DNA from: Seriola aureovittata
Lineage: Eukaryota > Chordata > Actinopteri > Carangiformes > Carangidae
Assembly: GCF_021018895.1 (NCBI RefSeq)
Contig: NC_079380.1
Location: 4,688,236-4,752,235 of the forward strand
DNA: 64,000 nucleotides
Direction: 5' to 3'
Part shown: positions 12,438 to 26,440 of the stretch, in pieces
Position numbering within the stretch: the stretch's first letter is position 1
How the letters are laid out: each line of letters starts with the position of its first letter
The notes under the pieces: model-generated
Database searches by the model: none
What the model was told of the DNA's origin: nothing
The model's input: only the letters and a program-made list of their open reading frames with translations
Translations under genes and position numbers: made by a program

Positions 12438-15400
12438 TTTAATGTTCTCTAGTCAATCAGTGAAAACTGGAGAAACAGGAGAGTTTAAATGAACTGGAAC
12501 GATGATGCATCTTTATGATAAATATGACATGCATCCACCTCCATCAGCTTCATCTGTTTCTGCATTTAGCCCGACACGGCTCTGCTCTGTCCAGCTGCTC
12601 GGACCGATTCTTAACAATGCCATGAAAATCCATCATACTGTCTATGAACATTTATTGCTCCAATTCAGCTTCCCAGACACTGAAGTATGAAAATAGTGGC
12701 TCAGAGACAGAGGCCTGGTACCTGACCCTGAAACTGACTCACTGTTACAATTTTCTTTTTCTTTTCTTCCTTTTTTTAAATGTCGGTCTGACGCCAACTG
12801 AGGTCTGCAAGTAAAGACGGGGGGGACTGCTATTTGCCATGCTGCAACAATTAATTAGGAGTCACTCAAATTACCTGAGTGGTCCAAAGACAGTCAACCG
12901 AGAAGCTCCCACGAAGAAAGAAACCAACCCAGACCACCCAGATCCCTCAGAGAGCAGTTCTGCTGTTTGTGTGAATCACTTTTAAAATAACAGCAAATAA
13001 AAATCATATTGCGTGAACTAAGGCTGCGCACACACGTAGCCACAAAAGGGCATTTCAGCAATGATTTCAGCTGTTTTACAGCACTGATAATGGGCAAGAT
13101 GTTTGAAAAAGGTCATATGTTTGAGGCTTTGTGCAACCTTCCATTCTTTTCCCTGTGGAGCTCTCTAAAATCACAATGGCAGTGGCACTCAAGCCTCTGG
13201 AATTGGCAGAGTTTGTAGGAGAACGGCAGCAATGTAGGCCGACTTGTGACAGTCGCAGCTTGACAGGCAGCAGTTCGACATCCTGTGCTTCAACGTGGCT
13301 GATTTATTTAATCTTGTAACCCATTTCACAGAAATCTCCACGGCAACAAACAGCCTGAGCTGGTGAGGACAGACGAGAAGATGTTGATGGTGAAAGCTGA
13401 GGAGTCTGTGGTCAGGTTGTTTTTATTGTCTTTCTGATTCTGCTTGGCGGGGAGCCTGCTTCTGTCGAGCCTGATACGCCTTCTACTGTGCTTTCCGTAG
13501 CCTGGCGAGGTAAAGTCTACACTTACTATCAACGAGCGTGGGATTTTGAGGGTTGATAGCATTTACACAGCTATCTGGTATAAGCTAAATACAAAAAATA
13601 TACTGTATATCTTTAGAAAAAAAAAAATGTCAATGTTTTGTGTTTCATAGAGAATTACCAGCCGTAATGCTGTTCCAGGACATCATTGATTGTCGTTTTG
13701 TTGTGTACCTAGCTTCCCTACACTCGCCTCTAGTCCAGCACTTTCCTACATTTCCCAGAGTGAATTGTGACACAAACAAGGTTCTAATTTACCGTATTGT
13801 GTTTATGTGAAGACTGTGGTAGAAGCTTAATTCATATTGAGAAAGACACTGAGGAGATGTTTTGTTGTGCTGCAGCCAGATGTTTAGAAGAAAAGAATCA
13901 GATTTCACATGATGCTGACAACACATCCGCAAAGATACAAACTGTGGGTCAGATAAGAAAGAAATCTCTGCCTCTCACAGTAGATCACAATTGACAGTAT
14001 TTTTCAACTCATTCATCTGACAGCTGTAGTTACAAGTGAGTGAACCAATTCATATTTCATTCATAAAATAATTTGCTTGCCATGATGCTAGTTCCAACTT
14101 CCAACTACCCAGAGTCGAGTAGGTAATAAATGAATGAACTTCCCTCTGGACCAGTTAAAAAATTAATGCACCAATAATCTAAGACTATTCCTGAAGACCT
14201 AACCATTTAGTTGCTAGTTGATGCTTCTAAACTTTAACATAACAACTTTCTGCGAATGACTCAAATACGGACGACTGTCACTTAAGCGAAGGATCTAAAA
14301 ACTTCTTTCACCACTGAGTTTAACAGATGTGCAAAAGGGCAGCTTTAGAAAGAAAACCTCCCTGCCTCATGCTTGATTCTCAGGCTAAATTTTAGGCAAA
14401 GAAAATAACCTGAATTCTATCGTAACTAGGTCAAAAACATATGAAAATGAGTTTGCCCAGAGGTTAGAGAGCCAGAAATAAACCATTACTATTCAGTTTT
14501 TTGGGAAGGGTAAATTTTAATATAAGCCAATATCTATCCATCTAGTTTCTTTGACTAGTATAAAGGGATGATTTCCCTATGACAGTGATGTGTATGTATA
14601 TCAGTCTATTGAAGGACGGTGGCACTAGTTAAGAAGCTGAGGTGTGGTGGTAGACGAAGCACTGGGGAGCTGACAGTGAATGATGTGCTGCCGGTCATTC
14701 AAACACTCTGAGATTGGCATCTCCAAAGGCCTTAGGAGCAGAAGAAACACACTGGGGTCAGACTAAACAAAGCCCTGTCCACCCCAACCTCTCTGTGGAC
14801 TACAAAGGCCAAAGCTGCTTCTCTCAATCCATTTTGAATCCAGACCAGCGTGCCGAGCAGGCGGCAGGTAAACCACTTAAAGAGCTCAGATGATACGGTA
14901 ACGCGAATAATCGGTGTCATATATTATCTGTCACTTCAAAGATGTACTTATCTGTCAGGTCAATGCTCAATTACAATACAGTATTACAGGCTATTATAGT
15001 AAAAGATGGTGAGTTAGAATAACAAAAGGAATTGGACCAGATAGAAAAACACCAAATTAATTTTTGACAGCCCAGAAGATCAACATATGAGGTGATCATC
15101 TTGCCGTTTCTTCTTTCCTGACTCGGTTTTTGGAAAACAGACATTACTCAATTAATTCCTTTTAGGATCACTGACAGACCGTGAAAGGATTTTGAGAAGA
15201 AACATGGTCTCACTTACGTTTTGAATGATGTCCTCATTTGCGACTGAAACAATTGGCTCATTAGTCAACATGAAACTTAAACGTTTCATCGTTTAGTCAA
15301 TTATTAAAAAAACATGGCAAACGTTCTCTGAATCTTTAAGGCACTTTTGAACTGTTGGTCGAACAAAACAAGTAAGTTGGAGACATCACACTGGTCTCTG

Positions 15401-16329
15401 AGAGCTTTACAACATGATTTCACTATGTGGTTAGTCAGAAAATTAACAACCTAATTAATATGAAGATAATCATTTTTTATAGACCATTCATATAACCTGT
15501 CAGTGGAAGAAAATGACCTTAATGTGTTTAAAGTTTGACCGTATTTCACATTCATTTCCTAATCATAGGGCTAGGTAGTGAATGACTACTCTTTTTGGAA
15601 CTAACTATATATTTGCCGGAAGAATAGAGTAACCAAAAGCTGAGCAGGTTAGTCTTGTTCACTTACTCTGATAATTTAAGTCCTTCTTTCCTGATCAAAA
15701 TTTGAAAAAAAATTAAAAAATGGCTTTGTAGAAAAAAAAATTGACATTTCTAAGCATAAGGTCCTCAAATTACTATTATTTTGCTAAAAGTACCAAAACT
15801 CAGGGATCTTATTAGCACTAGTATCAAAAAATGCCAAGTGATACTCAGCCCTGGATATATATCTTATACAAGAGGCCAATTTTCAATTTCAAGAGAATGA
15901 ATAAAATAATTATCGTCTCAAAAAGGAGCCAGAGAAGTATCAGTAAATCAAGATTAAATAGAGTGAAGAAATATGTATGTGGAGATGAAGGGGCTGGTTT
16001 TGATCTATGGTACAGGATGCAACAGTGAACATAGAAGAGGCTGATTTTATTACATGTCAAAAAAGGGGCCTCAACTAAAGTCTATATACATCTCCTTTAA
16101 ACAAGCTCAGATTTTAGGTCAACTCATCCCGCGCTACTTGTGTAGACTGGTATTCAAGGGTTAAGCCTTTTCCTCTCACAATATTTGTGCAGTTCAGCCT
16201 GCTAGTGATTGTGTATACTGTATACCCTAATTTTGAGGAGCCTGTGTGCTACTGATGGTTCAGAGCTGCAGAGCTAAAACAAACTACAACATGTGGAATC
16301 ATCCCACGTAAAGAACTGTGGCACCAGAC
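12438..16329. other. Intergenic DNA, nothing recognised
   Basis: AT-rich unique-looking sequence with no supported exon. The open frames at 12502-12690, 12894-13218, 13326-13562 and 13797-13994 match no family I know. The AT-rich frames at 15831-16060 overlap on opposite strands. Confidence 0.5.
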
Positions 16330-17560
16330 TCATCCAGACAAGCCTGAATGGCAAGCTCTGTGAGAATCCAGTCTGCCGCTTGAATTCCTTCCAGTATTTG
16401 TGAGACGGCTTAATAACTGTAGAATTAAACTAATTACAAACACAAAGTTAATGGCGGCAGAGCTGATACGTGCCAAGCTCAGGAAACCCTGAGAGTCTGG
16501 ACCTTGGCCTATCTCCTGATTCCAAAAACATGCTAACAAAATAACTAGATTAAATTGAGGTAGATTGAATAATTTATGTACACAAGTCTCATTTTATTAA
16601 CTCTATTTTGTTTGCGGATGCAGTAGGTTACGGTACACTGCTGAGCCAACGTAAAATCAGTGAGAAAAAAATGCGGAGATATGGTTCTGGTCTATAACTG
16701 ACACTAAAACCAAATACATGTCTGTAGTGCAGCTGATTAAGATGCATTTTTCCAGGAAAAACAGAAAGAGGAAGAATTTCTGTTGCCATGGCTGCAGCCA
16801 TTAAACACTTTCGATTCCTCCTGGTATGTGTGGATTCAAGGGCAAAGCCGTAATGAGCAGTGGCATTAATGATACTGCAAGATGTGCTCCTGCCACGGCC
16901 CCGATTACTGCAGTTAACTGGGTTTGTAATGGGGTAGTTTTTCAGGCACGTGTTTGAAAAGAGCCGACGAGGAGCAGGATTCAATCATATCTGCATGCAT
17001 TACTGGAAAGCAAGGAGAGGATGTGCAGTCATCGCCGCTCGTTACTGCCGTTGTTATAGCGAGATCGGGTCAGGTGAGGTGGAAGGGAGCGTCACCTTTC
17101 ATTTTTCTGCCATTTTTTAAACACAAAGACAAAGTCTTGTGTTGAGAGTTTGACATTTCCCTCTTGCCTTTATGTATGAAACATCTCATTACGTGCAGAC
17201 TAATTAAAAAGGCATTTCAACAACATTCTTGGAGCAACAATTATATCTATTACGAGTGATTTGATAGTGTGGAGTGAGCAAGAGCGGAATGATAATAACA
17301 GTAATACTGTCACAGCTATTGTGTGTCCTCCCCCCCGACTCCCACTTTGTTTGTGAAATGGGACGGCATGAGGGTGACTGGCCTTTGATTCTGGGAATCA
17401 GTAAATCAGTCTGCAGGCTACAATGAGACATCTCATTTGAGGCATTTGTGTACTTGGGGTTTATTAGTCCCAAAATGCCCCCTATCCATCTCTGACCAAC
17501 ACAGCATTTTTTTTTACTAGGGAATACACTGTTAGGGAGTTTATAGAAGAGCACTTAAGT
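16330..17560. other. Candidate cluster of conserved noncoding elements
   Basis: High-complexity, stop-poor sequence in three neighbouring pieces (16330-16540, 16628-17145 and 17204-17560), open on both strands in places. It carries plausible transcription factor sites: several TTAATTA/AATTA motifs, CCTTTGATT (TCF/LEF type, about 17382) and TTCTGGGAA (STAT type, about 17390). No peptide is recognisable. The regulatory reading is inference from composition and from its location in a gene desert. Confidence 0.3.
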
Positions 17561-20500
17561 TCACAGACGGGTTTACTGCTGGCTCCGTGCGCTTGGTGTG
17601 AAATAACAAACATTTCTCTTAAAACTCTTTCACTGCTCAATAGAAAGTGCGTGGTTAATGAAATCCAAATAGCAGTGGAGACACACAGATTCATATCTAC
17701 ACACTACTTTTTCTTCTTTGCTGTCAACATGTACTTAAGCACAGTGTCATTCTTGGTTAATTTGATAATTACGGTGAAAAATGCAGCATGCAACAAAACA
17801 CTGACTTTAGTGCTGTCTAGGCTGGATAAGGCTGAATAAGACATTTAAAGACAATCTGGAGCAAAAGATTATAGCAGGATTATATGAAAAACAGTAAGAG
17901 CTCATAAATATGTAGATTGTAAAAAGATGTCAGTCCACTGATCAGATGTTTGCCATTTGCACTGATCCTGTTGAGTTATGGACTCTGAATCTCTGTCCAC
18001 ATCTGATTTTTTCAGCGATTTAAATGGGTCTGGTGTTGTACTTATTGACGGCTATTTCCCAGGATTGAAATAACAACCGAGCCAATCAGAGCTTTTAAGG
18101 CAGGACATCATGGGAACATCATCTGCCTGTGCCAGGACAGGAAAAATCCTGACTAAAGAAATTACCAAAGAATGGCAGGAAGTGTGGATGAACAGAATGT
18201 TTTAACTCAACTGACAGACAGAACAGCTCTTTAATATATTTCATGACAAACGTTAAGTTAACTGCTTCTACAGCAACAGCTACTGCAGCATCCTGAAAAT
18301 GACGGATGGGAAAGATACATCAGTCACTACCGACTGATCGGGGCAATATCACCTGATCCAAACAGAAAACTGCCAATATGCCCATGATGTCTGACTAAAT
18401 AAGAGAAAACAAAATGACAATTTTGCCTGATTATCAGGCGACTTTTTAAAGCCAACTCTGGCTTTAAATACAACAGTGGTTGTATTTATTTATTTTTTTT
18501 TTAATTTAAAAAGACGCTGTGGCACAGAGCCAGGAAGATTTAAGAGCTGACAGCTCCATGCGATTGGCTCATTTGACCCAGAATAATTTGAATAATATAT
18601 AAATCACTATAAAAATTGTGTGTCTAGTGGCTTTGAAACAGCTTCATTGAAGCTCTGCTACAAATAAACCAGCCAACTAAAATGGTTCGGACTTTTCAAA
18701 AGCTGTTCTGAAAATCCCAAGCAGACTAACATAATACTACTCAATAACAACAATACTACATCAGTCAGAGGTCAAAAGCTTGTTTCATTTTTCAAAGACA
18801 AAACTTCACCTTGGTTTCCTGCAGCTCTAGTGTTTCTCTGCTCCTTCTTGACTGGTATTAGTATGATTTAGTCTAATCCAAATAATCCCTGAAGGTGAAG
18901 CACCGCTCCAAGAAAAGCACTTGGATGGTGCCAGCGCAAAATCATGCTGTTTATCATTCCTCGGTAAACATGTCTCTGCATTACAAGCATTTTTAACCAA
19001 CACCCTTATTTTCTGGTTGCTTTACACCTTCTGCCATTTACACAAGACATTTAGCTTATCAGCACATACTTTGGTTTTATGTGAATGGTTAGGGGTAATG
19101 ATATAATTTGAGGTGTAGGATCCTGAAAGTTATATTTAGACAGAGGGATGAATCTGCTCAGTAGCCAATCAACAATTACACTTAATTAGTCACCAAGTGT
19201 ACAAACAGATTATGGAGAAAATGAAGACATTTTCAAGATCGTGTTAGGAGTTACATCACATTGTAGGACATGTTATGCTGCTTTAAGTTCCCGCTTCTGA
19301 GGAGGAAACTGAGCGTGCCGCACTTTGGCTTATCACGAAAGAGAAGAACTGTCCTCCGATGACAAAGAGCGGAAAACTGACAAAGCTGAGAGAGAAAACA
19401 GATTCTTCTTCTCAGTATCCAGAAAGAAACGCTTCACCTACTTTATGTTCAGCCGTTCATGCTGCTTTGTTTCAAGCTGCTTGGCTGACTGCGGGTCTGG
19501 CCTGCTGATTGCAGTGATAGACATGGAGGAATCTGGCGCTGGCTGCCAGAAACCACAGAAGAAAAAGGAGAGGACCCTCAGTCTGCCGTCGGTCTGTGCC
19601 GGTAGGGTGAGGTAAACACAAGTCGTCCCTCCTTGGTATGCAGGGCTTATGTTGGCCCAAAGAGGAGCTGCAACTCAGAGGAGGTGCCAGTCTGTGGTCT
19701 GCTCAGCAGAAAACACAATTATTTTTAATGAATGCAAAAAAAAAAAAAGAGAGGAAAACAACTAGCTGTCATTAGCCATGCAGTCTGCAGCACACAAGCA
19801 TTACTGTTATGCAATCAAATCCAAACCAGCACAGACAAGCAGAAGAGTTTAGCCTTTTAAATTTAGACATGTATTCACTGTAAGTGTACTGTAAAGAGGA
19901 GGAGATCTTAAGTGTAGCTGCCTCTCACCACTAACAGAAACCGTTGTACTGCTCACTTCACTCATGATAATATATAGTTTAAAAGCCTCTTATGAAAACT
20001 ATGGACTGTGAGGAACCAACTTCATAGAGTAGTCTACGTCCACGCTAAGCAAGATAAATGTGAATCTTTGTCTAGTGTTTTGTGTCTTTCACACCTAAGA
20101 ACTGAGCTTCCTGAAAATTACCTCTAGAGTCAATAATTCTGAAAACTTCTAACTTGACTTGAATAGGGATGAGGAAAACAGAGCTGTTGGAAAACAATGA
20201 CATTAACATGCCCAGGGGCTGTGTATAAAGTTACCAAAACAACTTCCTTTTGCAGCTAACCTTCTCTGTGATTTGGCATAAATGTTAATAAAGCCAATTA
20301 TGAGGCATTTATGTTTATATTTTTAGACAATTTTTGGATCATTAAAGATGATTTGATTGAGTCTTTGGTCAAAGATTTATAACCCGAGATTGTATAGTTG
20401 CCGGACAACAGGACATAAATGTGTGTAAATGAGGACAACAAAATTGTGAATTTGGCTGTATTTAGCACAGTATAGGTCCTATACTATAGGAGGTCATAGA

Positions 20501-23126
20501 ACAAGAAGAAACCAACTGACAAACATTCAGTTTGTCTGTCCAACTGCTGATCACATGTTGGCTGTGATGCACGTTTGTTGTTTGCCTTCATAGAAAGAAA
20601 AAAGAAGAAGAGTTTTAGCCATTTTCCTGTTGTTTAATGTGGAAGTAGCTCATTACAAAAAAAAAAAAAAGTAGTTTGGATGATGGTTGTTTGTACATGT
20701 TCTCTAACAATTAAAGGGTGTCACCATGATTCAAAATGTCAGTATAAATAGTCTAAGACTGCCATTCTGGTAATGTCTGTAACAGGAGACAGGAGAGGCC
20801 ATTCATTCACCAGGTTCAATGGCACTGTAGAAAGTCTGTTTACCAAGAATGAGGATGGAAAAATAGTAAGATAGATACAAATATCAAATCTAAGAGGTTT
20901 GACGTTTGTTTGTTTTTCCAATTGACTAAAATCTTTATTGAGATGTTAAAAACATTAGGATGGCTAAACAGCAGCTGGATGTTCCTGGAGTAATGCAGTT
21001 CTTTGTTAAACATTTCTCTTCTCAAAAAAAGAGTAGAAATAAAGTAAAATGCATAGTTGTGTTTAAGTGAAAGTTTTTTTTGTTTTTTTTTTTTAAAGCG
21101 TGACTTTGTTGTAGTTTCCTAAATGCACACATAGATCATATCTAAATTACACAGCCTGAAGACAACTCCCTCTTTTATAGGAAACCAGTCATCTGAATAA
21201 GCACTTAAGCTTTGTACAGTTTGATGAATTATCATTCGCTGAGGTTGAATTACCTCAAAATGTCCAGTGTTTGATTTACTCCACTGAAGATTGGCAGGAG
21301 AAATACAGCTGTGCTTAAGTTACTGGTGTTAACTGCAATAAAAATGGTATTATGTAACTTATGTACCCTGAAGGCAAATGTTAGAGAGACATCAGAACAT
21401 TATCAGCTGGTATCTGTCCAAGTTTTTCTATTGGTTAAAATGACTTTATTATGTTCATGTATCTACAGACATGCTGTACTTTGTTTTGTTTTTTTGAGTG
21501 GTGCTAGAGAGGTTGAAAGTTCTATAGCACAAATATAAAGAAAAACTGAGCCAAAGCAATGACATTGAAAAACCTATTAAAACAAATTTTATGATACTAC
21601 AGTTCATAATTTTATAACTGAAAACTATAGAGTCACAGAAAGCAAAATATTGAACTTTTCAAGAGTTAATTTAGTCCAAAACAGACAGTCACCTACAACT
21701 ACAGTAAAAATGTATTTTATATAAATGTAACCATGACTAAGGATGCATGGGCATCAAACATCAAAACCGATATGAATGTTCTTTTCTTATCCTTGAGGAT
21801 CCTCCTAGATATTTCTTAATCTAATAAGGAAGGTTATATATCTTTAGACAATATTTAATGTAGTTCTTTATCTAATGCCTTTAGTACATGTTTATAGTCT
21901 CCAAACTAAGGCATCAAAAAAGCGTGTCAGTACAAAAACACATGTATAATATTAGAACTTCTAAAAAATGCAGAATTCTATACACAACACTACTGATGAC
22001 TGATTTTCTTTAGATAAAGAGCCAGAAGATTTTGACTTGGTGAGCTTCTGCTGAATTATGGAAAACACTGTCAGATGTTGCAGGGGAAGGTTTAGTGATC
22101 TCTTGATTGACTATTCAGCTGCATAAGAAACAATATATTTAAGTTAACACAATGCAACACATACAAACATGTGGCAAGGATCTTTAGCATGGCTGCCACC
22201 ATGTTATGCTGCATGTTGGCACAGAGTGGATTATTCATACCAAATGCCACAATAATGTTACAGCCCTGATAGATATCATGTATAATGAAGAGTTCAGTGT
22301 ACTACAAATGCAGGGCTTGTTGGATCATCTAAGAGAGTCTGAAACCCTCTTCTTCCACATCTTTCCAACGTCAGAACTGCCAGGGCTGTGTCCAAAAATT
22401 TTGGTAGTTCTATCGAAGCCGACAGTCCATCGAGCACGCTCACTTTACGTGATTGGCCAGGTGTGAGGAACTGAGAAAGAAGGCAGGATTTGAACTTCAA
22501 GTTCTTTTCTTCATTCTTGGCACAACTGCCTCCATTGGTTTCATGTGTATAACAGAGTACAACACCATGAACGCCTTCAAGTATAGACTCTCAAAATTTG
22601 AAAGATTTCAGCCTGCCTTTGAGTGTAGCAGCTACAAACATTTATTGCCTTCAAATGTAGTTGTATGAACAAGTTTCATGTCTCTACCTTAATGGTAGCG
22701 ATCGATGATAAAAAATAAAAAAAAAATTATGCCATATTATAAACTCATGACAAATGCACTCTATCACTTAAAACACTTTAAACTGGTGCACTTCCAGCAT
22801 GACACTTCTTCAGATGCAGGAATGTCAGACATCACAAAAAATAAGAGGATTTTCTTTCAGTCTATGACAGGGGGGAAAAACAGAAATTCAAGCATTGAAA
22901 TTGGTATCTGCAGTTTTTCTTCTTTATGAAACGGGCTAACGTTGAGCTTTCATGTGAATCTACATGCATAATGGGGCAGAAGGCCTTCCACCAAAGTATA
23001 GCTGGTTTGCACAGCAGAGTGTAAAAAAGAGGAAAACACATAAAAGCCTATTCAGGATCAAGGATTCCCTCGAGTACACCAATATCTCTAATAGTAATCT
23101 ATTAAAAATCACAAAAAAAAACGACT
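17561..23126. other. Intergenic DNA, nothing firmly recognised
   Basis: No exon is supported over about 5.5 kb. The stretch at about 18000-18700 has the look of an old interspersed repeat (for example GAGCCAATCAGAGCTTTTAA near 18079), but no ends were found. The open frame at 19325-19615 is rich in charged residues and has no recognisable domain. There are poly-A/T runs at about 19737-19748, 20656-20670 and 21075-21096. Confidence 0.45.
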
Positions 23127-23540
23127 TTGAAAAATAGGCTTCCAAGTGGAGCCATTATTTTGTTACCTCTGGCAGACAGCGAGGCACCTGGGAAATCTGA
23201 GCTGACGTTAAGGGGGAGCAGCAGTCCAGCAGAAAAACTATATCACTTTCTTAAGCTAATTAGCCCTGTATATTACCAATCAAAAGAACCTCACTCTGAA
23301 ACACAATGGCCGGCCAAGAAATATATTTGTCTTCCATTTGTGAAGGACTGGCAGTGGAAAGTCTCCAGAACTGAATATTATTCACCCAAGACATTCCAGG
23401 GGATAAAATGTTGCATTAAAGTGGGATCTAAGCGTCTGATTTTTGTCACTGCTACCACTGTTATTCCCAAACAAACGCATGAGAACTCTGCTGAAACCAG
23501 ATCTCACCATTTCAAATCGAATCAGTCAGACAGTTAACAT
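23127..23540. other. Candidate conserved noncoding block
   Basis: A 410-base stretch with an uninterrupted plus-strand frame (23127-23537) that gives no recognisable protein. Composition is high-complexity, with segments such as AAGCTAATTAGCCCTG (about 23253) typical of developmental enhancers. It could equally be an unrecognised exon, but no convincing splice sites flank it. Confidence 0.25.
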
Positions 23541-25438
23541 CAAAAACTGAAATGAACTTATAACACAACTTAAAACATAGATTGCGCCTGCTGACCTCGC
23601 TTTACAATACCACGAAAAATAGACAGTGTCTGACAACAGTTTCCTTTCTACACTGTCTGTTTAATTTATTGTATGGAAGCTTTCCCATAGGGTTCAAAAG
23701 GACATTTGCTGTTAGAGTCTGAGCAACATAATTATTCGTTTCAGCCATCTTACTTTATCATTTGTATTTTTCACTTAACTTTGAATGCTTCTGACAGCAA
23801 ATATCACAATATTACTGTGTACAAAGAGTTGTAGAAAGATATGAATTTCGGAATAAAACAGCATTTTCTTTATAACTTATAACAATACACCAGTGTTCTT
23901 TTTTAAGTCAATTTCTGACTGAATGTAGATCTAATGTAAGATACTGAATTTTTTTCCCTCTTCATGCTGGCTTTATCCAACTTTACCATTTTTTGCCATT
24001 TGGTTCAGGTTCCTATTTATATTTTGTGATTGTGTTTTTCATGCTAATATCTTGTTAATGATAAATCTTTTACAGTGGGAAGTTTGACCTATGAATCAGA
24101 GGTTGAGGTAGTCCTAGAACAAGTATTAAGCATACTGGTCTTAAACAGGATTTTGGTCAGTGTGTACCTTTCACCACCAGAGGGAGTAAAAGCATCACAG
24201 ATCACCGAGCTGTGAGGCGGTGATGTTTGGTGCAAATTAACTTCTGTATACAGCAGCTGTATTGAAAGCCAGTAGTCCTTTTATTCTAAACAACGCATCC
24301 ATGAACAAAATGCTGCATGGAAAAGCAATCTGTTGCTTTGTCTTTCAGCCTGTGTAATTTTGAATGATATGACAGTGCTCTGCTTATTTTATCGAATATG
24401 TCGGTAAACCAGGTATGATCATTCGCTTAAGGGTACAATCATTTATTTTAACATGTTGAAAATGAACTGAATTATACTGCAGTACAAAGCAGAGCCATAA
24501 AGAAATGTGATTGATGTTTTGTATTTTGTTATCTACCACTGAGAAAACTGAGGTACCATTATAATTAGCCACGATGGAAAATACCCAAACTTCATAAATA
24601 ATGGTGTCTAGGCACGGCAGTTTGAGATAATAATAAGTGGGCGCCCTGGTTGAGTCCACAGTGGGTGGAGTGAGAGAGAATAAAAGAGTTGATGCACAGA
24701 AGAGACAGTTTAGTTCACTCCCAGGACTGAACTCAGCTTTGGAATAAAACCCACATCACATTGAACTCAGAAGACTTCTTGTGTTTTAATAGAGTCTACA
24801 AATCGTGTGGTGGAGGATCTGAACTCATATGGCTGGGTTGAAGACTGACTAACCTGAAACCAAATGTCTCCTTTCAGGTCCAAATTAGACATGCATAGTA
24901 TAAGATACGACACAGCTATTCTCCTGTGTCTTTAGGAGCTGTATTAAATAAAATACTATTCATACTCTTACATCTCCTTACAAGAGAGTATATATGAAAT
25001 TGATGTTTTTCAAAAATTAAGTATACTTTGGATGTGAAATATAACACTAGTCTTCAGCATCATCAATGACCAGTTAATGTAATTTGTTGCACTACAATCC
25101 ATCTTCAAGCTTTTAAGATCTTTACACTTAAGAAACTAAAGACAAAACATTATTTTCCATTGGCTGGATTTGCTTGATGAAGCAGGGGCAAAGATCCAGT
25201 CTTATGACAAAGGTAGATAGACAGTAGGGGGGAGCAAGTAAGTATAGACCACCAAAACCATCACTACACCACCAGCAAAGTGACCTCATAGGAAACTACA
25301 ACCATCTTCTTCCGTCAGGAAACATCTGGGCCAACACTAGTTTCACGACTCATCAGCACAGAAAAAAAAACATAGGGCAAGGGTGGAAGGGCGTGTCATA
25401 GCAAGGGAGGGGATAAAGGACCCTGGCCTGGTTTCACT
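23541..25438. other. Intergenic DNA, nothing firmly recognised
   Basis: Mostly AT-rich with no supported exon. At about 24176 the motif CACCAGAGGGAGTAA resembles the CCCTCTAGTGG-type ends of small fish DNA elements. A possible LTR remnant is listed separately at 24640-24840. Confidence 0.45.
24640..24840 (+). repeat. Possible solo LTR fragment
   Basis: GAATAAAAGAG (about 24678) could act as a TATA-like box. Some 70 bases later GGAATAAAACCCAC (about 24740) resembles a polyadenylation signal. The stretch then ends in TCTACAAATCGTGTGGTGG (about 24794). This U3-R-U5-like order is reminiscent of an LTR, but I found no second LTR, no primer-binding site and no target-site duplication. Confidence 0.2.
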
Positions 25439-26440
25439 TATACCTCTGTGGCAGAGGAGTAATCAGGAGGATTATAGGGGCAACGAGGAAATGACCCTGT
25501 AATTCATTATTTCCACAGAGAACTCCTCTGAGGAAGCAAGAAGTGAACTTATAATGTATATCAGGCCTTTGATTCAACATGTTCAGCAGTTACGTGCTAT
25601 CCTAAATTAAAAAAGGAACATCAAATAATATCTGCTAAAATGTGAGGATTTGCTGCAGTTTCCATTTTTTATCATTGGATATTGAAAATCTTTTTTGGTC
25701 TAAAAGAACTATTTGAAGACTTCACATTGAGCCATGGGAATGTCATGCTTCCTGCATTTAACAGACCAAAAGAAAATAATTGTAAGCCGTGGCTCTAGAT
25801 TAGACTAATGGGGAAAATGGCCAATAGATTAATCAATAATGAAGATCATTGTGGAGGCAAATTATACTAAACTTGGCCAAATGTACAAGCCTGTCCACGC
25901 TTTTGGTCTTGGGTCATTTTTCCGGCTTTCAGCTAGGTTTCAAAATATTGTGGAAAAGCCTTTCACAGATTGGAGGATGCCAATCAGGAAGCAAATTGAT
26001 AGTTTTGGAATTAGACATTCAACTATCACATGTGGCTGTAATGTTAATGTGGCCATACCGTGTAAAGCAACAGCAGAAATATACCAGGCAGTCAACGCTA
26101 CAGCCAGCACAAGTTGGCACAGGTCACTCATACTACAGAGAGGCAGTACTAAATCAATTTCAAGGTTTGTGTCACACCAAAATGCAGTGATAAGTCAGTT
26201 CCTAACCTGGTGAATGTTTCAGACTCATCATGCAGCTACAGCAGCCATGTCAACACAACACTCCAACCCTCTCAGGATGTGGCTGTCTTCTCCCATGCTC
26301 TGTTTTTGTCGACAGAACCGCACCATCACAGGATCACCTGTTGGGAGACACTTCAATGAATGACTTCAATATTTTCTGCTGCAGCTTTGAAATTTCATTT
26401 GAGGACTTCTGCTTCAGAATGAAGAAGATTTAACTGAGCT
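25439..26440. other. Candidate conserved noncoding block, stop-poor in three frames
   Basis: Between 25839 and 26213 two plus-strand frames and one minus-strand frame stay open together for 190-375 bases, although the sequence is not GC-rich. No protein family is recognised in any of them. At about 25454-25510 the segments CAGAGGAGTAATC and GAACTCCTCTG form an imperfect inverted repeat. Simultaneous openness in several frames argues against one coding frame and fits constrained regulatory DNA, or chance. Confidence 0.3.

Noticed and set aside
26228..26337. Second exon for the orphan gene at 27.3 kb
   Set aside because: The phase fits and the acceptor is acceptable, but the pyrimidine tract is weak, the peptide is unrecognisable and the frame ends after 35 codons. 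Mentioned only as a possibility.
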